Below, one piece after another: positions 52,391-61,169 of a stretch of DNA of 64,000 bases (its first letter is position 1; each line of letters opens with the position of its first letter). The notes under the pieces were generated by a model that made no database searches, was not told the DNA's origin, and saw only the letters and a list, made by a program, of their open reading frames with translations. The stretch is from Phycisphaerales bacterium (GTDB lineage Bacteria; Planctomycetota; Phycisphaerae; Phycisphaerales; UBA1924). Location: NCBI GenBank assembly GCA_007693785.1, contig RECY01000030.1, positions 1-64,000 on the forward strand, in the 5' to 3' direction. The position numbers were made by a program, and so were the translations under genes.

Positions 52391-52539
52391 GTGCCACTGA
52401 CCTTGTCCGCAAGGTCAGTGCTCCGGGCCGCCCTTCCTTCTCTCCCCTGCCCCGAGTTCTTTCGCTCAGACCCTATACGAGCGATGGCGGGAAGAAAGAA
52501 CACATGGAACTCTGACCTCTCAGAAGAGGCGAATGGCAC
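52391..52539. repeat. Composite palindromic element, TGACCTTG family, copy 2 (inverted)
   Basis: A 149-base element starts with GTGCCACTGACC (52391-52426 arm, pairing ACTGACCTTG with CAAGGTCAGT), passes through a spacer containing CCCCGAGTTCTTTCGCTCAG, and ends in an arm with GACCTCT and AGAGGC before TGGCAC (52539). It matches the copy at 25715-25861 read backwards, with the second arm more decayed. It lies between rpoD and the convergent DUF2934 gene. Confidence 0.82.
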
Positions 52540-52554
52540 GCCGAACGCACCTGC

Positions 52555-52583
52555 AAAAAACCGACCCCCAAAATGGGGTCGGC
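52555..52583 (-). terminator. Terminator of the DUF2934 gene
   Basis: Read on the minus strand, CCGACCCC pairs with GGGGTCGG around a short AT-rich loop and is followed by six T residues. It lies 52 bases after the stop of the DUF2934 gene. Confidence 0.85.
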
Positions 52584-52634
52584 TTCAGCATTCGTCAATC
52601 GATGCACGGGCGGCAACGACGCCGCGGGCTCGCC

Positions 52635-53030
52635 TCAGCGGCTCAGCAGCTCGCGCTCCGCCCGGACCCAGTCTTCCTGGGCGTGCCCGTCCTCGCACCC
52701 GCGTTCGAGGTAGAGCTCGTACGCGCGGGCCGCGATCTGTTCGTGGGTCGGCACCTTCAACTCGACCGAGCCGAAGGGCACCGCACGGTCCAAGGCTTCG
52801 GCCTCGGGCGCGTGGGCCTCGACCTTGCGGCTGCCGCCCCGACGCGCCGGCTTCTCTGTCGTCTTTAACGTCGCGGCCGCCTGCGGCGCGGGTGACCGCG
52901 CCTCCGCCGAGGGCTTCCGCGTGCGTTTCGGGGCCGGGCTCACTTTCGCACCACGCGGCATAGCCGCGGCACGAGACTCCGCGAGCCCACCACTCACAGT
53001 TTCATGTTGCTCAGTTATTCCGCGGCCCAT
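52635..53030 (-). CDS. DUF2934-domain protein
   Basis: A 131-residue protein. Residues 1-85 are Arg/Lys/Pro/Ala-rich and probably disordered. Residues about 95-131 form the DUF2934 helix pair (IAARAYELYLERG, GHAQEDWVRAERELL), a short motif of unknown role found in many soil and aquatic bacteria. The positively charged N-terminus suggests nucleic-acid contact, but this is a guess. The ATG at 53030 has GAGGGGA at a nine-base spacing; the frame upstream starts with a TTG and is less likely. The gene is followed by a strong terminator. Confidence 0.75.
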   Translation of the reverse strand: MGRGITEQHETVSGGLAESRAAAMPRGAKVSPAPKRTRKPSAEARSPAPQAAATLKTTEKPARRGGSRKVEAHAPEAEALDRAVPFGSVELKVPTHEQIAARAYELYLERGCEDGHAQEDWVRAERELLSR

Positions 53031-53365
53031 GGCTCGTCCCCTCTTCGGCAATCACCACACGCGTCGTATCAACACCCCAAACCGCCGTTTTCTTCCCGCC
53101 GAATCACACCCGTTCGCGCGGATGCACAACCCAAACCCACACCAGCCCGCAGGCAGGTCTCGGCCCGCGATCGCGCCCGCCAGCCCTAAAAAGCCGACGC
53201 CCCAACGAACATATGATCGGACACACACACCCGCCGCCTGAGACACAAAACGCGGTTCATGACCAGAATTCACGGCCAACCGCGAGGCGACGGGAGCACC
53301 TTCAGCTTAGGCCCTTCCGAACGCAAACGACAGCCCCCGGAGCAGGGGCTCCGACGGGTCCCGCG
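53031..53365. other. 335-base gap between putA and the DUF2934 gene
   Basis: No gene is supported. On the minus strand near the putA stop there is a hairpin, AGCCCC pairing with GGGGGCT (about 53332-53350), followed by GTCGTTT, a weak terminator for putA. The remainder is moderately AT-rich and contains a likely promoter for the DUF2934 gene with no convincing boxes. Confidence 0.5.
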
Positions 53366-56300
53366 CTACAGCTCCGGCGCAAACCCGCGCCGCATCGTGT
53401 TCTCGCAGCACGCCCGCGGCTCCACAAACTGCAGCAGGTAGTCCGCCCCGCCGGCCTTGCTCCCGACGCCGCTCATCCCGAACCCGCCGAACGGCTGGCG
53501 ACCCACCAGCGCCCCGGTGATCCCCCGGTTGATGTAGAGGTTCCCGACACGGAACTCGCGCTTGGCCTGCTCGATGTGCGAGGGCTTCCGCGTGAAGACG
53601 CCGCCGGTCAGCTTGTAGGGGCTGCTGTTCGCGATCGCGAGCGCCTCCTCAAAGCTCGACGCGTGCAGGATCGCGACGACCGGGCCGAAGATCTCTTCTT
53701 TCGCGATCGTGTGCTCCGGGCGAACGCCCGTGAAGACGTGCGGGCCGACGTACGGCTTGCCCACGCGCTCCGCCAGCCCCGCCGGCGCTTCCATCCCCAG
53801 CGCCAGCGTGCAGCCTTCCTGCTTCGCGACCTCGATGAAGCGGCGCATCTTCTCCGCGGCTTCCTCGTCGATCACCGGCCCGACGTCCGTCCCCGGTTCC
53901 ATCGGGTCGCCGATCACCAGCCCGCGGGTCGACTCGACGAACCGCTCGGTGAACAGACGAATCCCAGGCCCGTCGGGGCCCTCGGGGTCGACGACGATGA
54001 TGCGGCTCGCGGCCGAGCATTTCTGTCCCTGGAACCCGAACGCGCTCGCCCGGCAGCCGAGCACCGCCTCGTCCAGATCCGCGCTCGTGTCGATGATGAC
54101 CGCGTTCTTCCCGCCCATCTCGCACACGACCTTCTTGACGTGCAACTGCTCCTCCGGCGTCACGCCCGCCGCCTTGATGATGTCCAGCCCCACCGCCTTG
54201 GACCCCGTGAACGCCAGCACCGCGACGCGCGGGTCGCGCACGATCGCGGCGCCCGTCGTCTCGCCAGGGGCCGGGCAGAAGTGCAGGACGTCCGCGTGTG
54301 CGCCCTCGCCAAACTCGTCCGCGATCGCCCGCTGGAGGATGTCGAACATGACTTTGGCGATGCCCGGCGTCTGCTCGGCCGGCTTGACGATCACGGTGTT
54401 GCCCGTCACCAGGGCGGCCGCCGTCATCCCGCAGCAGATCGCCAGCGGGAAGTTCCACGGGCTGATGACGGCGCACACGCCGCGCGGCTGGTGCCACGTC
54501 TCGTCGAGCTCGCCGATGAACCGCCCGAGACGCTGGCGCTCGAACAGGCGGATCGCGTTCCGCGCGTAGTAGTCGCAGAAGTCGATCGTCTCGGTGACGT
54601 CCGCGTCGGCGTTGCGCCAGTCCTTGCCGTTCTCCTTGATGATGATGCCGCTGAGCTCATCGCGCCGCCGGCGCATCGCCTCGGCCGCGCGCACGAGCAC
54701 CGCCGATCGGCGCGCCGGGTCCGCGTCGCGCCACGCCGGGAAGGCGCGGCTCGCCGCGTCGAGCATCCGCGACGCGTCCTCCGGCGTCCGGTCGTTCATC
54801 ACCCGCGGCACCACCGACTTCGCGATCGCCGACGCAAACGCCTCCCGCACTGATTTTTTCGAGAAATCCCGCATCGGCTCGGTGAAGAACGCCTTGCCGT
54901 CGCCGACGCCCGGGGCCGCATCCGAAAGCTGGTGCCGCTCCGGCGCGACCAGGTACAGGTCCTGCTTCGGCGCCGACCCCGCCTTCGGCGCGGGCGGCGC
55001 CAGCAGCACGTTCCGGTCGGCGTTGTCGAGGAACCCCGCCTTCAGCCAGCTCTCGTTGCTCGTGTTCTCCAGCAAACGGCGCACGAGGTACGCCATGCCC
55101 GGGATCATCTCGCCCACGGGCACGTACTCGCGGACGCGCAGCCCCATGTCGGCCGCCGCGTGCTTGAGCTGATCGGCCATCCCGTGCAGCATCTGCAGCT
55201 CGATCGCCTCCCGCGGCAGCCCCCGCTTCTCCAGCCCCGCCAAGGCGTGCGCGATCGAGCGTACGTTGTGCGACCCGAGCGCCAGCTTCACGCCGCCGTG
55301 CCCGGGCTCACGACGCGACGGCGCCCGCGCGGCGTCCGCTGGCGAAGCGCCCTCCGCCCTCGGGCACGCATCCAGGAACACGTCCGTCATGCGCTCAAAA
55401 CACGCGTCCGTCTGCCACTTCTCGTTCCACACCGGGCAGGGCCACCCCATCTCCTCGGCATGGATCGTCTCGTAATCCCAGTACGCGCCCTTCACCAGGC
55501 GCACGGTGACGATCCGGCCGGTGCGCTTCGCCCACTCGCAGACGCGCTGCGCGTCCGACACGCCCGACTTGAGATACGCCTGCATCGCCAGGCCCATCTC
55601 CGTCTCCACCAGCTCGCAGCACCGGAAGAAGAGCTCCAGCGTCAGGTCCTTGGTCTCGAACTGCTCCATGTCGAAGTTGACAAAGACGTTCCGCTCCCGA
55701 GCCGCTTCCAGGATCGGCACGATCCGGGCCATCAGGTCCGCGATCGCGCCCTCGGTGTCGATCGGGTCGTCCTTGCACGAGAGCGCACTGATCTTGATGC
55801 TCACGTTCGTGCGCGCGATCGGCCCCAGGTGATCCCGCTCGAGCCGCTCCTGACGCGACCACCCCGCGACCGTCTCCGGCAGATTCTGCACCAGGTCGAG
55901 GTACTTCGCCTGGTACATGTCCGCCTCGGCGTCCGACACGCACGCCTCGCCGAGCAGGTCCACGCTGAACGCGATCCCGTCGCCCCAGAGCTTCTTCAGG
56001 TTCCCCAGCGCGCTCGCGGCGTCCGTCCCCGCGATGAAGTTGCCCGCCATCCCCTTGATCTGCCCGCTGATCGTCTTGGTCATCAGCCCCTTGGCGATCC
56101 CGCCGGCCTTCAGACCAAGATCCAAGCCCGGCGGCGTGCGCACGCCCGGCTGCGTCAGGTAGTCCACCAGGTGCTCGTGCACCGCGTCGCTCGTGCGCAG
56201 CATCGGGAAGGCATCGACGAAGCGGAAGAGCTGGACCTTGAAGTTGTGGTCCTGCATGGACCAGTCCATCAGCTTGTCCTGGTAGAACCGGGCGCTGAGC

Positions 56301-56497
56301 AGCCCGGACTTGTGCGCACGGGCCTTATCGAGCATCTGCGCGCCGAGCTCGGTCGTGCGCGGGTCGGGCGTGCCGGGGGCGATCGTCGGGGCGTCCGCGT
56401 CGCGGGGCATGCCCGCGACGGCGTCCTGAGCCGTGGTCGGCGTGGGGTGCGGGGCGACGGGGGCGGCGCGGGCGGCTTTGCGGGAAAAAATGGCCAT
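53366..56497 (-). CDS. putA: Bifunctional proline dehydrogenase / glutamate-semialdehyde dehydrogenase
   Basis: A 1043-residue enzyme that oxidises proline to glutamate in two linked steps. The N-terminal half is the FAD-binding proline dehydrogenase barrel. It shows VNFDMEQFETKDLTLELF, RLVKGAYWDYE and a LALGSHNVRSIAHAL segment. The C-terminal half (from about 510) is the aldehyde dehydrogenase, with SPWNFPLAICCGM, the FTGSKAVG cofactor loop and the catalytic Cys in GFQGQKCSAAS. There is no N-terminal ribbon-helix-helix domain, so it is not a self-repressing PutA. Residues 1-50 are a Pro/Ala-rich leader without signal-peptide character. The ATG at 56497 has GGA at a seven-base spacing. It is divergent from the ribF operon. 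Confidence 0.95.
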   Translation of the reverse strand: MAIFSRKAARAAPVAPHPTPTTAQDAVAGMPRDADAPTIAPGTPDPRTTELGAQMLDKARAHKSGLLSARFYQDKLMDWSMQDHNFKVQLFRFVDAFPMLRTSDAVHEHLVDYLTQPGVRTPPGLDLGLKAGGIAKGLMTKTISGQIKGMAGNFIAGTDAASALGNLKKLWGDGIAFSVDLLGEACVSDAEADMYQAKYLDLVQNLPETVAGWSRQERLERDHLGPIARTNVSIKISALSCKDDPIDTEGAIADLMARIVPILEAARERNVFVNFDMEQFETKDLTLELFFRCCELVETEMGLAMQAYLKSGVSDAQRVCEWAKRTGRIVTVRLVKGAYWDYETIHAEEMGWPCPVWNEKWQTDACFERMTDVFLDACPRAEGASPADAARAPSRREPGHGGVKLALGSHNVRSIAHALAGLEKRGLPREAIELQMLHGMADQLKHAAADMGLRVREYVPVGEMIPGMAYLVRRLLENTSNESWLKAGFLDNADRNVLLAPPAPKAGSAPKQDLYLVAPERHQLSDAAPGVGDGKAFFTEPMRDFSKKSVREAFASAIAKSVVPRVMNDRTPEDASRMLDAASRAFPAWRDADPARRSAVLVRAAEAMRRRRDELSGIIIKENGKDWRNADADVTETIDFCDYYARNAIRLFERQRLGRFIGELDETWHQPRGVCAVISPWNFPLAICCGMTAAALVTGNTVIVKPAEQTPGIAKVMFDILQRAIADEFGEGAHADVLHFCPAPGETTGAAIVRDPRVAVLAFTGSKAVGLDIIKAAGVTPEEQLHVKKVVCEMGGKNAVIIDTSADLDEAVLGCRASAFGFQGQKCSAASRIIVVDPEGPDGPGIRLFTERFVESTRGLVIGDPMEPGTDVGPVIDEEAAEKMRRFIEVAKQEGCTLALGMEAPAGLAERVGKPYVGPHVFTGVRPEHTIAKEEIFGPVVAILHASSFEEALAIANSSPYKLTGGVFTRKPSHIEQAKREFRVGNLYINRGITGALVGRQPFGGFGMSGVGSKAGGADYLLQFVEPRACCENTMRRGFAPEL

Positions 56498-56806
56498 GGT
56501 CGTTCCGTGTTCGCGGGTCGGGGGATGCCGGACGCCCCCGGCGCCGGTTGGAGCTGCGGAAGTGTAGATCCGGCTCCCCGGTGGTACAGCTCTCGGAGTT
56601 GTGTCCTACCGGTCGGTGCCATGGAAACGCGGAGCCGACCTTCCGAGGTCGGTGGAGCTTTTCCATGCCGGGTGCGGACGGTCTTGCTCCGTTCAGATGC
56701 GGGATGTGTGCCGAGACCCGGAAAAGCTGCGCCCGCGGCGGGCTCCGCGTTTCCGGGGCACCGATCGCGCCCGCCCGCGCCCCATCCCGCCTAGCGTCCC
56801 ATACCG
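56498..56806. other. Divergent gap between putA and ribF
   Basis: 309 bases, of which 148 are a composite palindromic element (56615-56762). No other gene is supported. The promoters of both operons must lie in the remaining short flanks or within the element itself. Confidence 0.55.
56615..56762. repeat. Composite palindromic element, CCGGAAA/CATGGAAA family, copy 3 (inverted)
   Basis: A 148-base element in reverse order to the copies at 23218 and 24669: GGTGCC start, arm B (CATGGAAA with TTTCCATG, nearly intact, plus an inner CCGACCTTCC/GGAGGTCGG-type stem), spacer, arm A (CCGGAAA with TTTCCGG), GGCACC end. The spacer includes CCGTCCGCACCCGG in reverse, matching copy 1. Confidence 0.85.
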
Positions 56807-57817
56807 ATGCACCCGCGTTCCGTCGTCACGGTTGGGAATTTCGATGGCGTCCACGCCGGGCACCGGGCGCTGGTCGCCCGCGCCCGTGCGCTCGCGGACG
56901 CCCACCACGCCCGCGTCGTCGTCCTGAGCTTCGACCCGCACCCATTGACCCGCCTCCGCCCGGAGGCCGCCCCGGAGCCGATCGGCGGCTTCGCCCGCCG
57001 GGCGGCCCTGCTCCGCGCGGCGGGGGCCGACGACGTCGAACGACTCGAGCCGACGCCCGAACTGCTCGCCCGAACCCCCGAAGCCTTCGTCAACTGGATC
57101 GTCGAGCGGTTCGCCCCCATCGCCTGGGTCGAGGGCCCCGACTTCCGCTTTGGCAAGGCCCGGGCAGGCGACGTGCGCACGCTCGCAGCGCTCGGGCAGG
57201 CCCGCCCCGAACACGAGCGGTTCGAGACCCACATCGTCGACCCCGTCGAGGCCATCCTGAGCGACGACACGATCGTGACCGCCTCCAGCAGCTTCGCCCG
57301 CTGGCTGATTGCTCAGGGGCGCATGCCGGACGCGGCCCGCGTCCTCACCCGCCCGCACGAGCTCGTCGGCACGATCGAGCCCGGGCACCGGCGCGGGCGC
57401 ACCATCGGCTACCCGACCGCCAACCTCCGCACCGACGACCTGCCCCCGGGCGACGGCGTCTACGCCGGCGTCGCCGAGGTCCTGCCCGCGATGCCGCCAG
57501 CGGACGGGTGGGGGCACGGGCGACGCCTTGTCGCGGCCGTCAGCGTCGGGACGAACCCGACCTTCGAAGGCAGGCGGCGCACGGTCGAGGCCTTCCTGCT
57601 CGACGTCGGCGGCGCGGGGCAGAACGAGGCGGGCTGGACGCCGATCGACGGGCTGGGCGAGTACGGCTGGGCGATGCGCCTCGAACTGCACGCCTGGGTC
57701 CGCGAGCAGGCGAAATTCCCAACGGTCGACCGGTTGCTCGCGCAGATGGACCGCGATTGTGCGCGCGTCCGACGCCTGATCGAGCGCCGCAACGAAACGG
57801 CGGAGGCGACGGCATGA
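56807..57817 (+). CDS. ribF: Bifunctional riboflavin kinase / FMN adenylyltransferase
   Basis: A 336-residue enzyme that phosphorylates riboflavin to FMN and adenylates FMN to FAD. The N-terminal FAD synthetase part has the nucleotidyl-transferase GNFDGVHAGH motif and VEGPDFRFGKARAG. The C-terminal riboflavin kinase has GRTIGYPTANL and the GVYAGVAEV strand, then SVGTNPTF. The length fits (about 310-340). The ATG at 56807 starts directly at the conserved strand SVVTVGNFDG, and the stop overlaps the next gene by four bases (ATGA). It leads a three-gene operon. Confidence 0.95.
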   Translation: MHPRSVVTVGNFDGVHAGHRALVARARALADAHHARVVVLSFDPHPLTRLRPEAAPEPIGGFARRAALLRAAGADDVERLEPTPELLARTPEAFVNWIVERFAPIAWVEGPDFRFGKARAGDVRTLAALGQARPEHERFETHIVDPVEAILSDDTIVTASSSFARWLIAQGRMPDAARVLTRPHELVGTIEPGHRRGRTIGYPTANLRTDDLPPGDGVYAGVAEVLPAMPPADGWGHGRRLVAAVSVGTNPTFEGRRRTVEAFLLDVGGAGQNEAGWTPIDGLGEYGWAMRLELHAWVREQAKFPTVDRLLAQMDRDCARVRRLIERRNETAEATA

Positions 57818-58932
57818 GCGAGGCGTGGTCGACCAACGTGAGCATCGCCGAGATCGGCGACTGGCTTCGGGGCAAGCCCCGCGTCGCGGTCCTGACCCAC
57901 GGCAAGCCCGACGGGGACGCGATCGGCTCGACCGCTGCCGTCGTGCGCGCGATCAACCACGCGAGCCACGCCCCCGGGCACGCGGCCCGCGCGTGGTACG
58001 TCGGCCCGGTACCCGGGTGGGTGAAATCCATTGCCAACGGGACGGCGTACCGCGTGGTCGAGGACAACGGGCTCCCGCAGAAGCACGAGGCCGAGGCGGT
58101 GCTGATCTGCGACACCGGCAGCCGCGCGCAGCTCGAGGGCTACGCGGATCTCCTGAAAACCGAAGGCTTCGCGCAGCGCGCCGCGATCGTGGACCACCAC
58201 CTGCAGGGCGACGCGGAACTGGCCGAGCGTCGGCACGTGGACAGCTCCGCAGCGGCCGCGTGCGAGCCGGTCGCCGAGCTGTGCGCGCACATCATGGGCC
58301 TTGCCGGCGTGCGCGAGCTGCCGAAGGACGTCGCGACGCCGCTCTACCTCGGGCTCGCGACGGACACCGGCTGGTTCAAGCACTCGAACGTGCGCCCGCG
58401 GACGCTGCGCCTCGCGGCGGACCTGCTTGAGGCCGGGGCCGACCACGCGTGGCTGTATCGCGTCGTGGAGCAGCGGGACCGCGTGAGCCGCCTGCGCCTG
58501 CTGGGGCGTGCGTTCGAGAAGATGACGCTGCACTGCGACGGGCGTGTCGCGGTGCTCCCCCTGAGCATCGCGGATTACCACGCCGCCAGGGCGGGCCCGG
58601 GCGAGACGGGCGGCTTCGCGGACCAGGTGCTCAACGTCGCGGGCGTGCTCGTCGCGGTCGTGCTGACCGAGGTCGAGGCGAAGGGCGACCCGGCGCAGGG
58701 CGGCGAGCCGGCGCGCGTCAAGCTCAGCTTCCGCAGCAAGAGCGGGCGACCAGCGGTTGACGTGAACGCGGTCGCCCAGACCTTCGGCGGCGGCGGGCAC
58801 GCGCAGGCCGCCGGAGCGCGGCTCGAAGGCGCGATGGACGAGGTGATCGCTCGCGTGGTCGCGGCGCTGACGCCGGCCGTGGAAGAGGCCGGCGCTGGCG
58901 AAGACCTGAACGAAAACGGGGTCGAGTCGTGA
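57814..58932 (+). CDS. DHH-family phosphoesterase, NrnA-like
   Basis: A 372-residue enzyme of the DHH/DHHA1 family; NrnA-type members degrade oligoribonucleotides, c-di-AMP-derived pApA or 3'-phosphoadenosine-5'-phosphate. The metal-binding motifs are THGKPDGDAIGS near residue 27, an Asp-Thr-Gly in CDTGSRAQ, and the DHH triad in IVDHHLQG. The DHHA1 domain ends in FGGGGHAQAAGARLEG. Its start overlaps ribF and its stop overlaps the methyltransferase, so it is translationally coupled at both ends. The length is slightly more than the NrnA norm of about 320, from a Gly/Asp-rich C-terminal tail. Confidence 0.9.
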   Translation: MSEAWSTNVSIAEIGDWLRGKPRVAVLTHGKPDGDAIGSTAAVVRAINHASHAPGHAARAWYVGPVPGWVKSIANGTAYRVVEDNGLPQKHEAEAVLICDTGSRAQLEGYADLLKTEGFAQRAAIVDHHLQGDAELAERRHVDSSAAAACEPVAELCAHIMGLAGVRELPKDVATPLYLGLATDTGWFKHSNVRPRTLRLAADLLEAGADHAWLYRVVEQRDRVSRLRLLGRAFEKMTLHCDGRVAVLPLSIADYHAARAGPGETGGFADQVLNVAGVLVAVVLTEVEAKGDPAQGGEPARVKLSFRSKSGRPAVDVNAVAQTFGGGGHAQAAGARLEGAMDEVIARVVAALTPAVEEAGAGEDLNENGVES

Positions 58933-59789
58933 GCAAAGAAGACGCCGGCTCGGCGGGCGGCGGGCGATCGCCGCACGGGCCCAAGTTCGTCCCGCGAGCC
59001 AAGCAGGACCGCATGGCCGCCGGCGCGCAGCGGGCCCGCACCTCCAAACCCCCGCTCCGTCTCCAGACCACCACGCTCTGGGAATATCCGAGCCAGCACT
59101 ACGCCCCGGGCGCGAGCGGCGGCACGCTCGACAAAGCCACCCAGGGCGACGCGGGGTACACCGGCGCGACGCCGAGCTGGGTCATCTGGCAGTTGCTCAC
59201 CCGCTACACGCGCGAGCGGGACCTGGTCGTCGACCCGATGGTCGGGAGTGGCACCACGCTCGACGTGGCGCGCGACATCGGTCGGCGCGGGCTCGGCTAC
59301 GACCTCAACCCGACGCGCGACGACGTCCTCCGCGCGGACGCGCGCAAGCTGCCGCTTGAGAACGGCAAGGCTGACTTTGTGTTCGTCGATCCGCCCTACT
59401 CCACGCACGTGGACTATTCCGACGACCCGCGGTGCATCGGCAAGCTGGACGCCGCGGGCGAGGACGGCGGGGCAGCCTACTACAACGCGATGGCGGGCGT
59501 GCTCGACGAGATCCACCGCGTGCTCAAGGACCGACGCTACATGGCGCTCTACGTCAGCGACTCGTGGAAGAAGCACAAGGGCAGGAGCGAAGCCGCGACG
59601 CCGGGCGTGTTCATGCCGATCGGCTTCGAGCTGTTCGGGATGCTGCGCGAGCGGTTCGTGCCGGTGGACATCATCACGGTGGTGCGCCACAACAAGAAGC
59701 TCGCCCGCGGCAACTGGCACAAGGCGGCCGAGGAAGGGAACTTTTTCTTGCGCGGGTTCAATTACCTGTTCATCATGAAAAAGGCGTAG
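58929..59789 (+). CDS. DNA methyltransferase (N4-cytosine/N6-adenine type), orphan
   Basis: A 286-residue S-adenosylmethionine-dependent DNA methyltransferase of the N4/N6 DNA-methylase family. The SAM-binding motif is VVDPMVGSGTTLDVA (about residues 99-113) and the catalytic motif is DPPYSTHVDYS (about 154-164). The N-terminal 60 residues are basic and Ser/Arg-rich. No restriction endonuclease gene lies near it, so it is an orphan enzyme, possibly for regulation or repair-related marking rather than restriction. The start is a GTG that overlaps the DHH gene stop (GTGA). The UAG stop at 59787-59789 is part of the palindromic element that follows. Confidence 0.88.
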   Translation: MSKEDAGSAGGGRSPHGPKFVPRAKQDRMAAGAQRARTSKPPLRLQTTTLWEYPSQHYAPGASGGTLDKATQGDAGYTGATPSWVIWQLLTRYTRERDLVVDPMVGSGTTLDVARDIGRRGLGYDLNPTRDDVLRADARKLPLENGKADFVFVDPPYSTHVDYSDDPRCIGKLDAAGEDGGAAYYNAMAGVLDEIHRVLKDRRYMALYVSDSWKKHKGRSEAATPGVFMPIGFELFGMLRERFVPVDIITVVRHNKKLARGNWHKAAEEGNFFLRGFNYLFIMKKA

Positions 59790-59931
59790 GCACTGGGCAC
59801 TGGGCAATAGGCAATAGGTCGGATGCGTAACGGAACTCGTGCGGCTTTCAAGAGTCTTTGCTGCGACGCCGGGTCTTCGCCCGCAGAAGTCGTGCTCAGG
59901 CCCTAATGCCTAGTGCCTAGTGCCTGACCTA
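59787..59931. repeat. Composite element with TAGGCAC/TAGTGCC arms, copy 2
   Basis: Left arm (59787-59819) is TAGGCACTGGGCACTGGG and AATAGGCAATAGG; right arm (59901-59931) is its complement in AATGCCTAGTGCCTAGTGCC. About 80 bases separate them. The element reaches from the methyltransferase stop codon to the mnmA stop codon, and both UAG stops are formed by its TAGGCA and TAGTGCC-derived sequence. It matches the copy at 47445-47599. Confidence 0.85.
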
Positions 59932-61119
59932 TCTCGCTTCCGCGATCCACCCGCCGCCGAGGACGCGGTCCGGGTCGCTGCCGTCGTACAGACAAACCGC
60001 CTGCCCCGGCGTCACGGCGTCCTGATCCTCGTCGAACTCGACCTCGAACCGCCCCGTGCGCCCGCTCGGCGCGAGTTCGGGCGGGACTTCGCCCGGCGGG
60101 AGCGTGCGCACGCGCGCGGGCTGCGGGGGGTGGTTGTAGCGGTGGGCCGCGAGGCAGGGGCGCCATTCGCCCGGCTCTTCGATGGCGTCATGATCCGTCG
60201 CATCGAGCCAGTTCGCCTCGGCCGCAACGAGCGTCCGCGACATCAGCGCCTCGCGCGGACCGACGGTGATCGTGTTCGACTCGGGGTTCTTCTCGACGAC
60301 GTAGATCGGGTACCCGAGCGCGACGCCGACGCCGCGCCGTTGCCCGACCGTGAACCGGTGCTGCCCGCCGTGCTCGCCGACCTTATTGCCCTTGCTGTCG
60401 AGCACGTCGCCCGTGCGCGCGCTCCCTGGCACGCGCCGCTCGACCAGCCCCGCATAGTCCTGGTCCGGCACGAAGCAGATCTCTTGGCTGTCCGGCTTAT
60501 CGAACACCGGCAGCCCGGCGCGCTCCGCGAGCTCGCGGATCTCGGGCTTGGTGTACCCGCCGACCGGGAGCAGCATGTGCGCGAGCTTCGCCCGCGGCAC
60601 GCCGAAGAGGACGTACGTCTGGTCCTTGTGCGCATCGACGCCGCGGCGCAGCTCGTGCCCGCCCGTCTCTGTGCGCACGACGCGCGCGTAGTGCCCGCTG
60701 GCGACGAAGTCGCACCCGAGCTGCTGCGCCTGCTCGTGCAGACGCCCGAACTTCAGCCAGTCGTTGCACCGCACGCACGGGTTCGGCGTGCGCCCGCGCG
60801 CATACTCCGCGACGAAATAGTCGATGATGCGGGAAAAATCCTTCTTGAAGTTCGCGACGTAAAGCGGGATGCCCAGCTCGGCCGCGACGGCCCGCGCGTC
60901 GGCCGAGTCGCCCACCGAGCAGCACCCCTGCTTCCCGATCCGGATCTTGCTCGTGTCGCAGGCGAGGGCGGCCTCGGCGGGTGTCAGCTCGTCGAGTGAT
61001 TCGCCCGGGCTCCCGAGGCGCATGAAAACGCCGACGACCTCGTGCCCGTCGTCGAGCAACAGCTTGGCGGCGACCGACGAATCGACCCCGCCCGACATGG
61101 CGAGCAGCACCCGGGCCAT
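59929..61119 (-). CDS. mnmA: tRNA-specific 2-thiouridylase
   Basis: A 396-residue enzyme that thiolates U34 of tRNA anticodons for Lys, Glu and Gln. The PP-loop ATP site is SGGVDSSVAA near the N-terminus. The catalytic cysteines are Cys115 (TPNPCVRCN) and Cys215 (SQEICFVPD). The RNA-binding region from about 285 carries LVAAEANWLDATDH and the C-terminal barrel. The length fits (about 360-390), slightly longer because of an insertion with CDTSKIRIGKQGCCS at about 54-68. The ATG at 61119 is at the conserved first strand. The sulfur-donor proteins are not in this window. Its stop codon lies in the palindromic element shared with the methyltransferase. Confidence 0.95.
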   Translation of the reverse strand: MARVLLAMSGGVDSSVAAKLLLDDGHEVVGVFMRLGSPGESLDELTPAEAALACDTSKIRIGKQGCCSVGDSADARAVAAELGIPLYVANFKKDFSRIIDYFVAEYARGRTPNPCVRCNDWLKFGRLHEQAQQLGCDFVASGHYARVVRTETGGHELRRGVDAHKDQTYVLFGVPRAKLAHMLLPVGGYTKPEIRELAERAGLPVFDKPDSQEICFVPDQDYAGLVERRVPGSARTGDVLDSKGNKVGEHGGQHRFTVGQRRGVGVALGYPIYVVEKNPESNTITVGPREALMSRTLVAAEANWLDATDHDAIEEPGEWRPCLAAHRYNHPPQPARVRTLPPGEVPPELAPSGRTGRFEVEFDEDQDAVTPGQAVCLYDGSDPDRVLGGGWIAEAR

Positions 61120-61169
61120 GCCCGAAGCCTAGGGGCGACCGGGCGCGTCCGTGCCGCGGCTTCGCGGGC

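Noticed and set aside
53052-53279. A 75-codon minus frame in the gap upstream of the DUF2934 gene
   Set aside because: It has no Shine-Dalgarno, is cysteine-rich without pattern, and overlaps the probable promoter region. Too weak to call.
58929-59789. A restriction-modification system
   Set aside because: Only the methyltransferase is present; no endonuclease, specificity subunit or regulatory C protein lies near.
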